Assembly: GCF_023544465.1 (NCBI RefSeq)
Contig: NZ_JALPVL010000001.1
Coordinates: 558,001-622,000 of the forward strand
Source of the DNA: Paractinoplanes maris
Lineage (GTDB): Bacteria > Actinomycetota > Actinomycetes > Mycobacteriales > Micromonosporaceae
DNA length: 64,000 nt
Reading direction: 5' to 3'
The first letter of the stretch is position 1. Every line of letters starts with the position of its first letter. A program made the position numbers and the translations under genes. The notes beneath the pieces were generated by a model. That model was given only the letters and a program-made list of their open reading frames with translations. It was not told the DNA's origin and did not search any database. Positions 41,506-51,065 of this stretch are shown piece by piece.

Positions 41506-43344
41506 GTGGACTTCCCCCGACTCGCGGAGCGCACCGGTAACTTCCGCCACGGCGCGCCGCACGACGTGACCGTCGGAGCGGACGGGCGGCGGGTGGTGTT
41601 CCTGCGCTCCACCGGGCCGGAGGACGCGGTTTCCTCGCTCTGGGTGCTCAACGTCGCCACCGCGACCGAGTCCCTGGTGGCGGCGGGGCCCATTCTCTCG
41701 TACGCGGTGGATCGCGACGCCCGGGTGGCCGCCTTCACCCGCCAGGGCCGGCTGTTCCGCGCCGAGCTGGCCCGGGGCACGGTGACCGAGGTGCCGACCG
41801 GTGAGCCGGCCGAGGATCCGCGGCCCGACCCCGCCGGCGTCACCATCGGCTACCTCAGCCAGGCCGGCGGCTCGCCCTCGCTGCGAGTGGTCGGCCCGGA
41901 CGGCGACCGGTTGCTCGCGGGCGAGGCGGGGAACGCCTGGCGCGAGCGCGGCGGCATGATCGGCTGGGGCCGGCCGGACGAGACGGCGCGCCGGTTCGGC
42001 CGGGACCGCGGCTGGTGGTGGTCGCCCGACGGCAGCCAGATCCTGGCCGCGCGCACGGCCGCGTCGACCAGCCTGCACCTGCTCGACCTCGACTTCGGCT
42101 GGGTCGACGTGCACTGGGACCGCGAGACCTATCCGCACGTGGTCGGCGTGCGCTGGGCGGACGGCGGCGGGCCGCTGATCACGGTGCTCCGCCGCATGCA
42201 GCAGCACGGCCTCGTGCTGGCGGTCGACCCGCGTACGGGAGAGACCCAGGTGCACGCGGAGCTGGCCGACGCCCGGTGGGTCGAGCCGGTGGCCGGCACG
42301 CCGCGTCACCTGCCCGACGGCCGGGTGCTGGTCGGCGGCGAACTGGCCCACGACGGCTTCGACGCCCGGTGCCTGTTCGCCGACGGGAGCCTGCTGACGC
42401 CGCCCGGCCTCTACGTGCGGCGGGTGGTCGGCACGTCGGCCCGGCCCGGCTCCCCGGCCCCCGACCTGATCGTCGAAGGTGCCGAGGACGACCCGGCCAC
42501 CCAATCGGTCTTCCGGGTGCGGACGTCGCTGGGTGGCGGCGGCGCCGAGGCCCGCCCGATCACCGAGACCCCCGGCTGGCACCGCGCGGTGGCCGGCGGC
42601 GACGTGCTGGTGATCGACGACGTGGTGTGGCGGGGCACGGCCCGGGTGACGGCGCTGGGCAACCTGTCGGCGCCGCTGCCCTACGTGACCCGGCCGGCCT
42701 TCGAGCGCGTCACCGACCGGCGGCTGCCGGCGGCGGTCCTCTACCCGAGCGGTCACGTCACCGGCACCAAGCTCCCGGTGCTGGTCACGCTGGGTGACGG
42801 ACCCGGCCATCAGCAGGTGGTGAACGACCAGGCGGCCTGGCAGGAGCGGCAGTGGTGGGCCGACGCGGGCTTCGCCGTCGTGTCGGTGGACGGCCGGGGC
42901 ACGCCCGGGGTCGCGCCGAGCTTCGAAAAGGTGGTGCACCGGCGCCTGGTCGACGTCTCGCTGAGCGATCAGGTGGACGCCCTGCGAGCCCTCGTCGGCA
43001 AGCATCCCGACCTGGATCTGTCGTCGGTGGCCGTCCGGGGCACGGGCCTGGGCGGATGGCTGGCCGCCATGGCCGTGCTGCGCCGCCCCGACGTCTTCCA
43101 CCGCGCCGTGGCCCGCGACCCGATCGTCGACTGGCACGACGCCCCGGCGCCGCTGGCCGAGCGCTACCTGGGTGACCACCGCGACTCAGCCGACATCTAC
43201 GCCCACCACAACCTCACCGAAACCGACCCCACCGACGCCGTCCTGCTGGTCGGCGCCACGGTCCCCGGCCTGCCCTCGGTCGAGAACGCCACCCTTGACG
43301 AGGAGCTAGCCTTCCTCAAGGGACACGGCACGGCTGACCCGTAG
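41506..43344 (+). CDS. S9 family (DPP-IV-like) protein lacking the catalytic serine, probable pseudoenzyme
   Basis: 612 residues. Residues 1-370 resemble the DPP-IV N-terminal beta-propeller ([30 protein letters not shown]), followed by an alpha/beta hydrolase part with [15 protein letters not shown] and [20 protein letters not shown]. The nucleophile elbow, normally GxSxGG, reads RGTGLGG: Gly514 stands where Ser is required. The usual loop with the catalytic Asp is replaced by [10 protein letters not shown], and the terminal His segment is missing (the protein ends soon after [10 protein letters not shown]). I therefore expect no peptidase activity. GTG 41506, with GATGCT 6 nt upstream, may be leaderless. 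Divergent from mshB. Confidence 0.8.
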   Translation: MDFPRLAERTGNFRHGAPHDVTVGADGRRVVFLRSTGPEDAVSSLWVLNVATATESLVAAGPILSYAVDRDARVAAFTRQGRLFRAELARGTVTEVPTGEPAEDPRPDPAGVTIGYLSQAGGSPSLRVVGPDGDRLLAGEAGNAWRERGGMIGWGRPDETARRFGRDRGWWWSPDGSQILAARTAASTSLHLLDLDFGWVDVHWDRETYPHVVGVRWADGGGPLITVLRRMQQHGLVLAVDPRTGETQVHAELADARWVEPVAGTPRHLPDGRVLVGGELAHDGFDARCLFADGSLLTPPGLYVRRVVGTSARPGSPAPDLIVEGAEDDPATQSVFRVRTSLGGGGAEARPITETPGWHRAVAGGDVLVIDDVVWRGTARVTALGNLSAPLPYVTRPAFERVTDRRLPAAVLYPSGHVTGTKLPVLVTLGDGPGHQQVVNDQAAWQERQWWADAGFAVVSVDGRGTPGVAPSFEKVVHRRLVDVSLSDQVDALRALVGKHPDLDLSSVAVRGTGLGGWLAAMAVLRRPDVFHRAVARDPIVDWHDAPAPLAERYLGDHRDSADIYAHHNLTETDPTDAVLLVGATVPGLPSVENATLDEELAFLKGHGTADP

Positions 43345-43372
43345 CGAAGAGGTAGTCGCGAGGAGAGTTGGC

Positions 43373-44011
43373 ATGAGACTAGTCTTTGTGGGAGAGTCCG
43401 ACCCCGAAAGCTCGGGAGACGCCATGACCCCTCTGTTCGCCCCGGACAAACCGCCCGTCAGCGCGACGATCTTCCCCGATGGCCGGCCGATGAGCGGCGA
43501 CGACTATCTGGCCCTCGGCGTCACCTCTCCCCGAGTCGAACTCCTCGACGGGAGCCTGCTCGTGACCCCCGATCCGACCCGCACCCATCAGCGGATCGCC
43601 CGGCATCTGGCCAATACCTTCGAGTCGAACGCCGATCCGGCCCGCCTCGAGGTCGACGACGCGGTGAATGTGCAGCTCGGACCCGACCGGATGGTGATCC
43701 CGGACGTCGTGGTCTACGCGGCCGACGACCGGGTCGACGATTTGATCATCGACTCGGCGTTCGTTGTCCTCGTCTGCGAGATCCACTCCCCGTCCAACGC
43801 CACCACCGACAAGGTGCTCAAGAAGCACTACTACGCGGCGGCCGGGATCCCGTGGTATCTCATGGTCGACCCGACGGCCCGGACGTTCGCCCTCTACGAG
43901 CTGGCCGGTTCGGTGTACAAAGAAAACTCGATCACCAAGGCGAACGAAGTCCTGCATCTCACCGAGCCGGTCGTTGTCGATCTCGACCCGGCGACGCTCC
44001 TGCCGGACTGA
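43373..44011 (+). CDS. Uma2 family (DUF820) PD-(D/E)XK nuclease-like protein
   Basis: 212 residues from ATG 43373 (GAGGAG, 7 nt upstream); ATG 43424 with its own GGGAG is an alternative. Conserved Uma2 features: MSGDDYLALG, PDVVVYAADD (Asp), VCEIHSPSNATTDKVLKKHYYAAAG (Glu and Lys) and GIPWYLMVDP. These form the PD-(D/E)XK core. Family proteins are abundant in actinobacteria and cyanobacteria; DNA cleavage has not been shown for most. Stands between the S9-like gene and tldD. Confidence 0.87.
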   Translation: MRLVFVGESDPESSGDAMTPLFAPDKPPVSATIFPDGRPMSGDDYLALGVTSPRVELLDGSLLVTPDPTRTHQRIARHLANTFESNADPARLEVDDAVNVQLGPDRMVIPDVVVYAADDRVDDLIIDSAFVVLVCEIHSPSNATTDKVLKKHYYAAAGIPWYLMVDPTARTFALYELAGSVYKENSITKANEVLHLTEPVVVDLDPATLLPD

Positions 44012-44030
44012 AACTGTCGTACCTGTCGCC

Positions 44031-44036
44031 TAGGGT
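44031..44036 (+). promoter_or_regulatory. -10 box for tldD-tldE, leaderless
   Basis: TAGGGT, 6 nt before ATG 44043; CTGAAA (44008-44013) is 17 bp upstream as a possible -35 box. Confidence 0.55.
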
Positions 44037-44042
44037 CGGGCC

Positions 44043-45479
44043 ATGAGTCACTTCGATGAGGCCTCGGTGGCGGTGCGGGCCGCTCTGGAGGCTGGGGCGC
44101 GCTATGCCGACTGCCGGGTCATGGTGCGGCGCACCGAGTCGATGACGGCCCGCGACGGTGACGTCGAGGAGCTCGGCTCGGGTGAGAGTGCCGGCCTGGG
44201 CGTGCGTGCTCTCGTGGGGTCGAGCTGGGGTTTCTACGCCCTGCCCGACCTCTCCGACTCCGCCGCCCGCGCCGCCGGGCGCCGCGCGGCCGAGATCGCC
44301 GTGGCCAGCGCGACCGTGCCCGGGCCGCCGATCGAGCTGGTGCCCAGCGCGGCGGTCGAGGCCAGCTGGGCCAGTGACTGCGCGGTCGACCCGCTTGGCC
44401 TCTCCCTGTCGGTCAAGGGCGACCTGATCGTCGGGGCCACCGCCGCGGCCAAAGAGGCGGGGGCCGACCTGGCCGAGGGCATCTACCAGATCTGGGACAC
44501 CCGCAAGTGGTTCGTCTCCAGCGAGGGCCACCGCATCGATCAGCACACCCGCGAGTGCGGGGCCGGCATCACGGCCAGCGCGTTCGGCGACGGCGAGATC
44601 CAGCGCCGGTCCTGGCCGTCCCACCGCGGGCAATACGGCACGAGTGGCTGGGAGCTGGTCGACAGCCTCGACCTGATCGCCCACGCGCCGCGCATGGCCG
44701 AGGAGGCCCGGGCCCTGCTCACCGCACCCCTCTGCCCGACCGGTGAGACCACCCTGGTGCTCGGTGGCGAGCAGCTCGCCCTGCAGATCCACGAGTCGGT
44801 CGGGCACGCCATCGAGCTCGACCGCATCCTCGGCTGGGAGGCCGCGTTCGCCGGCACCAGCTGGCTCGACCTCGGCCGGCTGGGCTCGCTGCGCTACGGC
44901 TCCGAGCTGATGAACATCACCATCGATCCCGGCATCCCGGGCGCGCTGGGCAGCTTCGGTTATGACGACGAGGGCACCCCGGCCACCAAGCGCGACGCCG
45001 TGCGTGACGGCATCTGGGTCGGTGTGCTGGCCGGGCGCGACTCGGCCGCCGTGGCCGGGCTCGATTACGCGGGCAGCGTGCGCTCCGACGGGTGGGCGCG
45101 GCTGCCGATGGTCCGGATGACCAATGTGGGCCTGGAGCCGGGCCCGCACACGCTCGACGAGATCATCGCCAACACCGACGACGGCGTGTTCATGGACATC
45201 AACCGGTCCTGGTCGATCGACGACCGGCGGCTCAACTTCCAGTTCGGCTGCGAGATCGGCTACGAGATCAAGAACGGCAAGCTCGGCCGCATGCTGCGCA
45301 ACCCGACCTACACCGGCATCGGTCCCAAGTTCTGGCAGTCGATGGACATGCTCTCCTCCGAGACCGTCGCCTGGGGCACGCCCAACTGTGGCAAGGGCCA
45401 GCCCGGCCAGGTCGGTCACACCGGCCATCCGGCCGCTCCGGCCAGGTTCACCGACGTACGTGTGGGGGTGCGGGGATGA
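44043..45479 (+). CDS. tldD: TldD zinc metallopeptidase
   Basis: 478 residues. The TldD active site HESVGHAIELD (HExxxH) is intact, as is the later Cys in GTPNCGKGQP used as zinc ligand. With TldE it forms a heterodimeric protease that degrades unfolded peptides and trims peptide antibiotics such as microcin B17 in enterobacteria. Leaderless ATG. The 3' end overlaps tldE by 4 bp. Confidence 0.93.
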   Translation: MSHFDEASVAVRAALEAGARYADCRVMVRRTESMTARDGDVEELGSGESAGLGVRALVGSSWGFYALPDLSDSAARAAGRRAAEIAVASATVPGPPIELVPSAAVEASWASDCAVDPLGLSLSVKGDLIVGATAAAKEAGADLAEGIYQIWDTRKWFVSSEGHRIDQHTRECGAGITASAFGDGEIQRRSWPSHRGQYGTSGWELVDSLDLIAHAPRMAEEARALLTAPLCPTGETTLVLGGEQLALQIHESVGHAIELDRILGWEAAFAGTSWLDLGRLGSLRYGSELMNITIDPGIPGALGSFGYDDEGTPATKRDAVRDGIWVGVLAGRDSAAVAGLDYAGSVRSDGWARLPMVRMTNVGLEPGPHTLDEIIANTDDGVFMDINRSWSIDDRRLNFQFGCEIGYEIKNGKLGRMLRNPTYTGIGPKFWQSMDMLSSETVAWGTPNCGKGQPGQVGHTGHPAAPARFTDVRVGVRG

Positions 45480-46930
45480 GTCTCGAGACCGTCCGATCGG
45501 GGGCCGAGCTCGAGCTCGCGGCCCGGGTCGTCGAGCTGGTGCGGCAGGTGGCGGGGCCGACCGCCGAGGCCGAGGTCGTCGTGCGGCACGATGCCGAGGC
45601 GCTGACCCGCTTCGCCGTTTCCATGATCCATCAAAACGTGGCCGACGCGGCCACCACCGTGGGCCTGCGGTTGCACCTCGACGGCCGCACGGCGTCGGGA
45701 ACGACCACTGTGGTCGGCGCCGACGGGCTGCGCGGCCTGGTCGAGCGGACGGTCGCGGCGGCCCGGCTGAGCCCGCCCGACGCCGCCTGGCCCGGCCTCA
45801 CACCACCGAGCCCGCTGCACCATTCGGCGGCTTACCACGGCTCGGGCGAGCACTCGCGGCTCGACTTCGGCTTCGACGAGGCGACCGCCCGCGCGACCCC
45901 GGCCGAGCGAGCCGGACGCGTCCGCGATTTCGTGCGGGCCGCCGAGGGCCTGGAGACGGCCGGCTACTGCCGCACCACCTATACCTCCGCCGCCTTCGCC
46001 AACACCGCCGGGCAATCGGTCGAGGGACGCACCGCCGAGGCGGCGATGGACGGCATCGCCCGGCTGGCCGGCGCCGACGGGGTGGCCCGGCTGGCCAGTG
46101 GCCGGTTGGCCGACCTCGACGGGGCCGCGCTCGGTGCGCGCGCCGCGGCCAAGGCCCGGGGCGGGCAGGATCCGATCGAGCTGCCGCCCGGGCGTTACGA
46201 GGTGGTGCTCGAGCCCGAGGCGGTCGCCGACCTGCTCGACAACCTCGCGATCTTCGGGTTCAACGGCAAGGCGTATGCCCAGAGGCAGTCCTTCGTGGAG
46301 CTCGGCGCCGACCAGTTCGACCCGTCGGTGACCCTGGTCGACGAGCCGCTCGGCAGCCGCGACGAACACGCGCCGGGTCTGCCGTTCGACGACGAGGGCA
46401 CACCGCGCGAGTCGCTGGTGCTGGTGCGCGAGGGCGTGACCAAGGCGGTGGCGCACGACCGCACGTCGGCCGCCGAGGCCGGCGCGGTGTCGACCGGCCA
46501 TGCCTCGGGCGCGTCCCGCACGTGGGGCCCCTTTCCCACCCACATCCGCCTGGAGGCTTCCCCCGCGGCGTCGCTGCCCGCGGCCGACGCCGTGGGCGCC
46601 GTGGCCGAGTCGGCCCGCCCGCTCGTGGCCCGGATGGAGCGCGGCCTGCTGATCACCGACTTCTGGTACACGCGTGTCCTCGACCAGAAAACGCTGGTCA
46701 TCACCGGCCTGACCCGCAACGGCGTCTGGCTGGTGGAGAACGGCGAGGTGACCGCCGCGGTCGGCAACATGCGCTTCACCCAGTCCTACCCGCAGGCCCT
46801 GGGCACCGGCCTGGTGCGCGGCATCGGCCACGAGTCGGTGCTGCTGCCCGACCGCTGGTCCGGCACCCGATACGCGGCCCCCGCCCTGCACCTGGCCAGC
46901 TGGAACCTGACCGGCAACGCCTCCGGCTGA
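45476..46930 (+). CDS. tldE: TldE/PmbA, partner subunit of TldD
   Basis: 484 residues. The PmbA/TldE fold is recognised by LAIFGFNGKAYAQRQSFVEL, GLPFDDEGTPRESLVLVREG and the C-terminal TRNGVWLVENGEVTAAVGNM. The zinc-binding HExxxH is absent, as expected for the non-catalytic subunit. ATG overlaps the tldD TGA (ATGA). Length and order are normal. Confidence 0.92.
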   Translation: MSLETVRSGAELELAARVVELVRQVAGPTAEAEVVVRHDAEALTRFAVSMIHQNVADAATTVGLRLHLDGRTASGTTTVVGADGLRGLVERTVAAARLSPPDAAWPGLTPPSPLHHSAAYHGSGEHSRLDFGFDEATARATPAERAGRVRDFVRAAEGLETAGYCRTTYTSAAFANTAGQSVEGRTAEAAMDGIARLAGADGVARLASGRLADLDGAALGARAAAKARGGQDPIELPPGRYEVVLEPEAVADLLDNLAIFGFNGKAYAQRQSFVELGADQFDPSVTLVDEPLGSRDEHAPGLPFDDEGTPRESLVLVREGVTKAVAHDRTSAAEAGAVSTGHASGASRTWGPFPTHIRLEASPAASLPAADAVGAVAESARPLVARMERGLLITDFWYTRVLDQKTLVITGLTRNGVWLVENGEVTAAVGNMRFTQSYPQALGTGLVRGIGHESVLLPDRWSGTRYAAPALHLASWNLTGNASG

Positions 46931-46993
46931 CCACCGCCCACGGCCACGATTCGCCGGGAGGCGGCGCATTGACCGGCGTGCTTCACTGAGCCG

Positions 46994-47962
46994 GTGAGCG
47001 ACACGCCCCGCGACCCTGACCAGGACGACGACGCCACCACGCGTCTGCCGCGATCCGATCGCGCCGGCTCACCCGTGTTCCGGCCGACCGGCGCCACGCC
47101 GACCTTCGAGGGCGGCACCGCGGCCGGCGACCCGTCGGCGTTCAGTGCTGCTTCCGGGGGCGGCTCCGACCAGACCGGCGCTGCTTCAGCCGGCTCTGCT
47201 TCGACCGGCTCTGTTTCGACCGGCGGGTCCGAGCAGACGGTCGGCGCCGCTTCGGCCGGCGGGTCCGAGCGGGCGGCCGGCGTCGCTTCGGCCGGCGGGT
47301 CCGAGCAGACGGTCGGCGTCGCTTCGGCCGGCGGGTCCCAGCGGGCGGCCAGCGGCTCCTGGGAGGCGACCGGTGCGGCGGAAAGTGGTGGCCAGGGTGG
47401 GTCTCGGCCGGCGTGGCGGCGATGGGCGGGGCCGGCTGCAGCGCCGGGCACGCCGGCGGCGCGGCAGCGACGTCGGCGGCAGTGGTTTGTGGCGGGTATC
47501 TCGATCGGTGCCGCGCTCATCGTGATCGCGCTCTGCGCCGGCGCTCTCGCGGTCGTCGATGCCGTCTCCGACGTGCGGGACAGCGCCTCCGACGCGCGTG
47601 AGTCGCGCGAGCTGCGCGATCAGAGCTGCCTCGAACTCGAACGCCGCCTCAACCGCTTGAACCCGCCCGGCGCCGCCGCCAACCCGGCCGCCCGCGCGGT
47701 CGCCGTCCGTGACGAGAACGCGGCGGTCCGGATCTACGTCGGCGAGATCAGCAACGCCCGCGCCCAGGACGGCTGGCGCCAGCTCGTCGACGCCCGCGCG
47801 GTCTACGCGGATGCCCTCGACCGTCAGTCCAAGTCGCGCAACCCGGCCTTCTACGTGTCCCCGCGCAACGCCGACGGCGAGCCCCTGGCCGAAGACCTCG
47901 TGGCCTGGTCTCCCGCGCCCTGTGCCGGGCCGATCCGTCGCCTGGCCGCCCCCGACCTCTGA
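46994..47962 (+). CDS. Membrane protein with Ser/Gly/Ala repeat tail, unknown function
   Basis: 322 residues. N-terminal cytoplasmic part (about 165 residues) is low complexity, with four copies of a 12-residue unit like ASAGGSEQTVGV; then RQRRRRQ and one span (WFVAGISIGAALIVIALCAGALAVV), then a helical extracellular domain with Asp/Arg-rich coil (DSASDARESRELRDQSCLEL) and a CAGPIRR end. No family recognised. GTG start without a ribosome site. Confidence 0.7.
   Translation: MSDTPRDPDQDDDATTRLPRSDRAGSPVFRPTGATPTFEGGTAAGDPSAFSAASGGGSDQTGAASAGSASTGSVSTGGSEQTVGAASAGGSERAAGVASAGGSEQTVGVASAGGSQRAASGSWEATGAAESGGQGGSRPAWRRWAGPAAAPGTPAARQRRRRQWFVAGISIGAALIVIALCAGALAVVDAVSDVRDSASDARESRELRDQSCLELERRLNRLNPPGAAANPAARAVAVRDENAAVRIYVGEISNARAQDGWRQLVDARAVYADALDRQSKSRNPAFYVSPRNADGEPLAEDLVAWSPAPCAGPIRRLAAPDL
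47214..47357 (+). repeat. 36-bp in-frame tandem repeat, four copies
   Basis: Units such as TTCGGCCGGCGGGTCCGAGC..., 36 bp long, with the alternate endings CAGACGGTCGGCG and GGGCGGCCGGCG. They encode 12-residue Gly/Ser/Ala units in the membrane protein at 46994. Confidence 0.85.
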
Positions 47963-48260
47963 CCGCCTTTTCCCACTTCGCCTCTCCAGCAGCCGGGCGC
48001 CGGAACCGCCCCGAGTCGGTGCTGCCTGCCCAGCTGCTTCCTCAACGTCCGTTTTGGATCAGCCGACCCAAGATCCATTAACGGGTGGGAGCATATCGAT
48101 GTGACGGGGGTCGTGATTTGTGATCCAGACCCCATCCCTGGGCGCGAAACTGTCCGGCCCTCGGCGTAACGTGTGCCCCACATCACGCAAGCATGGCGGC
48201 TGCCGGGCTCCCCCCTCGCTCGCCGGCCGGGTCACTGTGACAGGCACGTCAGGAGATCGA
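47963..48260 (+). other. 298-bp non-coding region upstream of sdhC
   Basis: No gene seen. It contains an inverted repeat GGGGTC...GACCCC (48107-48133), a possible -10 box TAACGT (48167-48172) and a palindrome GTCAC-T-GTGAC (48231-48241) about 20 bp before the sdhC start. One of these may regulate the sdh operon; the evidence is positional only. Confidence 0.4.
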
Positions 48261-49082
48261 ATGACGACGACGGCAACGAGGCCGGGCGTGGGACCCTCCG
48301 GTCCTGACAGATCACGCGCGGCGATCACGGCCAAAACGCTGCGCACCGACCGGTGGTGGCTCGCCCCGCTCATCACCTTCGTCGGACTGGGGGCGTGGGT
48401 TGCCTACGCGACCGTCCGCGTCTTCATGCACAAGTGGTATTTCGTCGAGGCCTACCACTACCTCACGCCGTTCTACTCGCCGTGCCTGACCGACCGGTGC
48501 GTCGAGGGCTCGGCGCTGTTCGGCACCCCGCTACCCAGCTTCTGGCTGCTCCCCGAGGCGGCCCTCACGCTGCCGTTCCTGCTGCTCTTCCGCTTGACCT
48601 GCTATTACTACCGCAAGGCCTACTACCGGGCCTTCTGGCTCTCGCCGCCGGCCTGCGCGGTCCCCGACGGTCACGCGAAATACACCGGCGAGACCCGGTT
48701 CCCGCTGATCTTCCAGAACGCTCACCGCTACGCGTTCTACGCCGCGATGATCATCTCGCTGATCAACACGTACGACGCGATCATCGCGTTCCGCAGTGGC
48801 GACTCGTTCGGCTTCGGCCTCGGCAACATCATCCTGGTCGGCAACGTGGTCATGCTCTGGCTCTACACGCTGTCGTGCCACTCGTGCCGCCACATCACCG
48901 GCGGCCGGCTCAAGCACTTCTCCAAGCACCCCGTGCGCTATCGCATCTGGACCTTCGTGTCGAAACTCAACGTCCGCCACATGCAACTGGCCTGGATCAC
49001 CCTCGGCACCCTGGCCCTGACCGACTTCTACGTCATGGCGCTGTCGGCCGGCTGGTTCTCCGATCTTCGGTTCGTCGGCTAG
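48261..49082 (+). CDS. sdhC: Succinate dehydrogenase membrane subunit (mycobacterial Sdh1-type)
   Basis: 273 residues with about five spans. Conserved features are RWWLAPLITFVGLGAWVAYA, FQNAHRYAFYAAMIISLINT and SCHSCRHITGGRLKHFSKHP with histidines and cysteines near membrane faces. Size and order (membrane - flavoprotein - iron-sulfur) match the mycobacterial Sdh1 set (Rv0249c type). It anchors SdhAB and carries electrons to quinone. ATG with AGGAG 5 nt upstream; 15 bp before sdhA. Confidence 0.85.
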   Translation: MTTTATRPGVGPSGPDRSRAAITAKTLRTDRWWLAPLITFVGLGAWVAYATVRVFMHKWYFVEAYHYLTPFYSPCLTDRCVEGSALFGTPLPSFWLLPEAALTLPFLLLFRLTCYYYRKAYYRAFWLSPPACAVPDGHAKYTGETRFPLIFQNAHRYAFYAAMIISLINTYDAIIAFRSGDSFGFGLGNIILVGNVVMLWLYTLSCHSCRHITGGRLKHFSKHPVRYRIWTFVSKLNVRHMQLAWITLGTLALTDFYVMALSAGWFSDLRFVG

Positions 49083-49097
49083 GGGGCGGCGCACACC

Positions 49098-51065
49098 ATG
49101 ACCACTGCAAGAATCGAACGACACCACTACGACGTCGTCGTGATCGGGGCCGGCGGCGCCGGTCTGCGCGCGGCGATCGAGGCCCGGCTGGCCGGCAAAC
49201 GTACGGCGATCATCTCGAAGTCGCTGTTCGGCAAGGCCCACACGGTGATGGCCGAGGGCGGCGCCGCGGCCGCGATGGGCAACGTCAACTCGCGCGACAA
49301 CTGGATGGTCCACTACCGCGACACCATGCGCGGCGGCAAGTTCCTCAACAACTTCCGCATGGCTGAGCTGCACGCCAAGGAAGCACCGGAGCGCATCTGG
49401 GAGCTCGAGACCTATGGCGCGCTCTTCGACCGTACGAAAGACGGCAAGATCTCTCAGCGGAACTTCGGCGGGCACGAGTATCCCCGGCTCGCGCACGTCG
49501 GCGACCGCACCGGCCTCGAGCTGATCCGCACCCTGCAGCAAAAGATCGTCTCGTTGCAGCAGGAGGACTTCGCCGAGACCGGCAACTACGACGCCCGCAT
49601 CCGGGTCTTCTCCGAGACCACGATCACGGAGCTGCTGCTCGACGGCAACAAGGTCGCCGGCGCGTTCGGCTATTACCGCGAGTCCGGCGAGTTCCTCCTG
49701 CTCGAGGCGCCCGCCGTGATCCTGGCGACCGGCGGCGTCGGCCGCAGTTACAAGGTCACCTCGAACTCGTGGGAGTACACCGGTGACGGCCACGCCCTGG
49801 CCCTGCGGGCCGGCGCGACGCTGATCAACATGGAGTTCCTCCAGTTCCACCCGACCGGCATGGTCTGGCCGCCCAGCGTCAAGGGCATCCTGGTCACCGA
49901 GTCGGTCCGGGGCGACGGTGGCGTGCTGCGCAACAGCGAGGGCAAGCGCTTCATGTTCGACTACGTCCCCGACGTGTTCCGCAAGCAGTACGCGGACACC
50001 GAGGAGGAGGCGGACCGCTGGTACGACGACCCCGACAACAACCGCCGCCCACCCGAGCTGCTGCCGCGTGACGAGGTCGCCCGCGCGATCAACTCCGAGG
50101 TCAAGGCGGGCCGGGGCACCAAGGCGGGCGGCGTCCTGCTCGACGTCTCCACCCGCATGCCGGCCGAGACGATCACCAAGCGGCTCCCGTCGATGTATCA
50201 CCAGTTCAAGGAGCTGGCCGACGTCGACATCACCAAGGAGCCGATGGAGGTCGGGCCGACCTGTCACTACGTGATGGGCGGGGTCGAGGTCGAGCCCGAC
50301 AGCGCCGCCGCGATGGGCACGGTCGAGGGCCTGTTCGCCGCGGGTGAGGTGTCCGGCGGCATGCACGGCTCCAACCGGCTCGGCGGCAACTCGTTGTCCG
50401 ACCTGCTGGTCTTCGGCAAGCGGGCCGGCGAGCACGCCGCGGCCTACACCGACTCGCTGACCAAGCGGCCCAAGGTCACCACGTCCGACGTGGAATCCGC
50501 GGTGCTCACGGCCCTCGCGCCCCTGGAGCGGCCGGGCGGCGAGAATCCGTACACCCTGCAGCAGGACCTTCAAGCCGTGATGGGTGACCTGGTCGGCATC
50601 ATCCGGCGCGAGGGCGAGCTGACCGACGCGCTCAAGCGGCTCCAGCAGCTCAAGCTGCGCGTGGCCCAGGTCGGGGCGATCGGCGGCCGGCGTTACAACC
50701 CGGGCTGGCACCTCGCGCTCGACCTGCGCAACATGCTGATCGTCTCGGAGTGCACGGCCAAGGCGGCGCTCGAGCGTGAGGAGTCCCGCGGCGGTCACAC
50801 CCGCGAGGACTTCCCGCAGATGAACCCGCAGTGGCGGCTCATCAACCTGGTCTGCTCGCTCGATCGTTCCGGCGATGTGCATCTCGAGCGTAAGCCCGTG
50901 CCGCGCATGCGGGACGAGCTGATCCAGCTGTTCGAGCGCACCGAGCTGTCGAAATACCTGACCGAGGACGAGATGTCCCAGTTCGACGCGATCGAGGGCC
51001 CGACGGGCGACGCCGCCATCCCCGGCGTGCGCACCGACGCGAAGAGCAAGACGGAGGCGAAGTAA
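49098..51065 (+). CDS. sdhA: Succinate dehydrogenase/fumarate reductase flavoprotein subunit
   Basis: 655 residues. N-terminal FAD-binding VVVIGAGGAGLRAAIEA, the FAD-attachment block SLFGKAHTVMAEGGAAAAM with His, and the active-site regions HPTGMVWPPSVKGIL, TCHYVMGGVEVEP and GEVSGGMHGSNRLGGNSLSD are intact. It oxidises succinate to fumarate. The 1-bp stop/start overlap (TAATG) with sdhB supports one operon. Confidence 0.95.
   Translation: MTTARIERHHYDVVVIGAGGAGLRAAIEARLAGKRTAIISKSLFGKAHTVMAEGGAAAAMGNVNSRDNWMVHYRDTMRGGKFLNNFRMAELHAKEAPERIWELETYGALFDRTKDGKISQRNFGGHEYPRLAHVGDRTGLELIRTLQQKIVSLQQEDFAETGNYDARIRVFSETTITELLLDGNKVAGAFGYYRESGEFLLLEAPAVILATGGVGRSYKVTSNSWEYTGDGHALALRAGATLINMEFLQFHPTGMVWPPSVKGILVTESVRGDGGVLRNSEGKRFMFDYVPDVFRKQYADTEEEADRWYDDPDNNRRPPELLPRDEVARAINSEVKAGRGTKAGGVLLDVSTRMPAETITKRLPSMYHQFKELADVDITKEPMEVGPTCHYVMGGVEVEPDSAAAMGTVEGLFAAGEVSGGMHGSNRLGGNSLSDLLVFGKRAGEHAAAYTDSLTKRPKVTTSDVESAVLTALAPLERPGGENPYTLQQDLQAVMGDLVGIIRREGELTDALKRLQQLKLRVAQVGAIGGRRYNPGWHLALDLRNMLIVSECTAKAALEREESRGGHTREDFPQMNPQWRLINLVCSLDRSGDVHLERKPVPRMRDELIQLFERTELSKYLTEDEMSQFDAIEGPTGDAAIPGVRTDAKSKTEAK

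Noticed and set aside
46968..46993. TTGACC and TTCACT before the gene at 46994 as a promoter
   Set aside because: The spacing between the boxes is too short for a standard promoter, and TTCACT does not match TANNNT.
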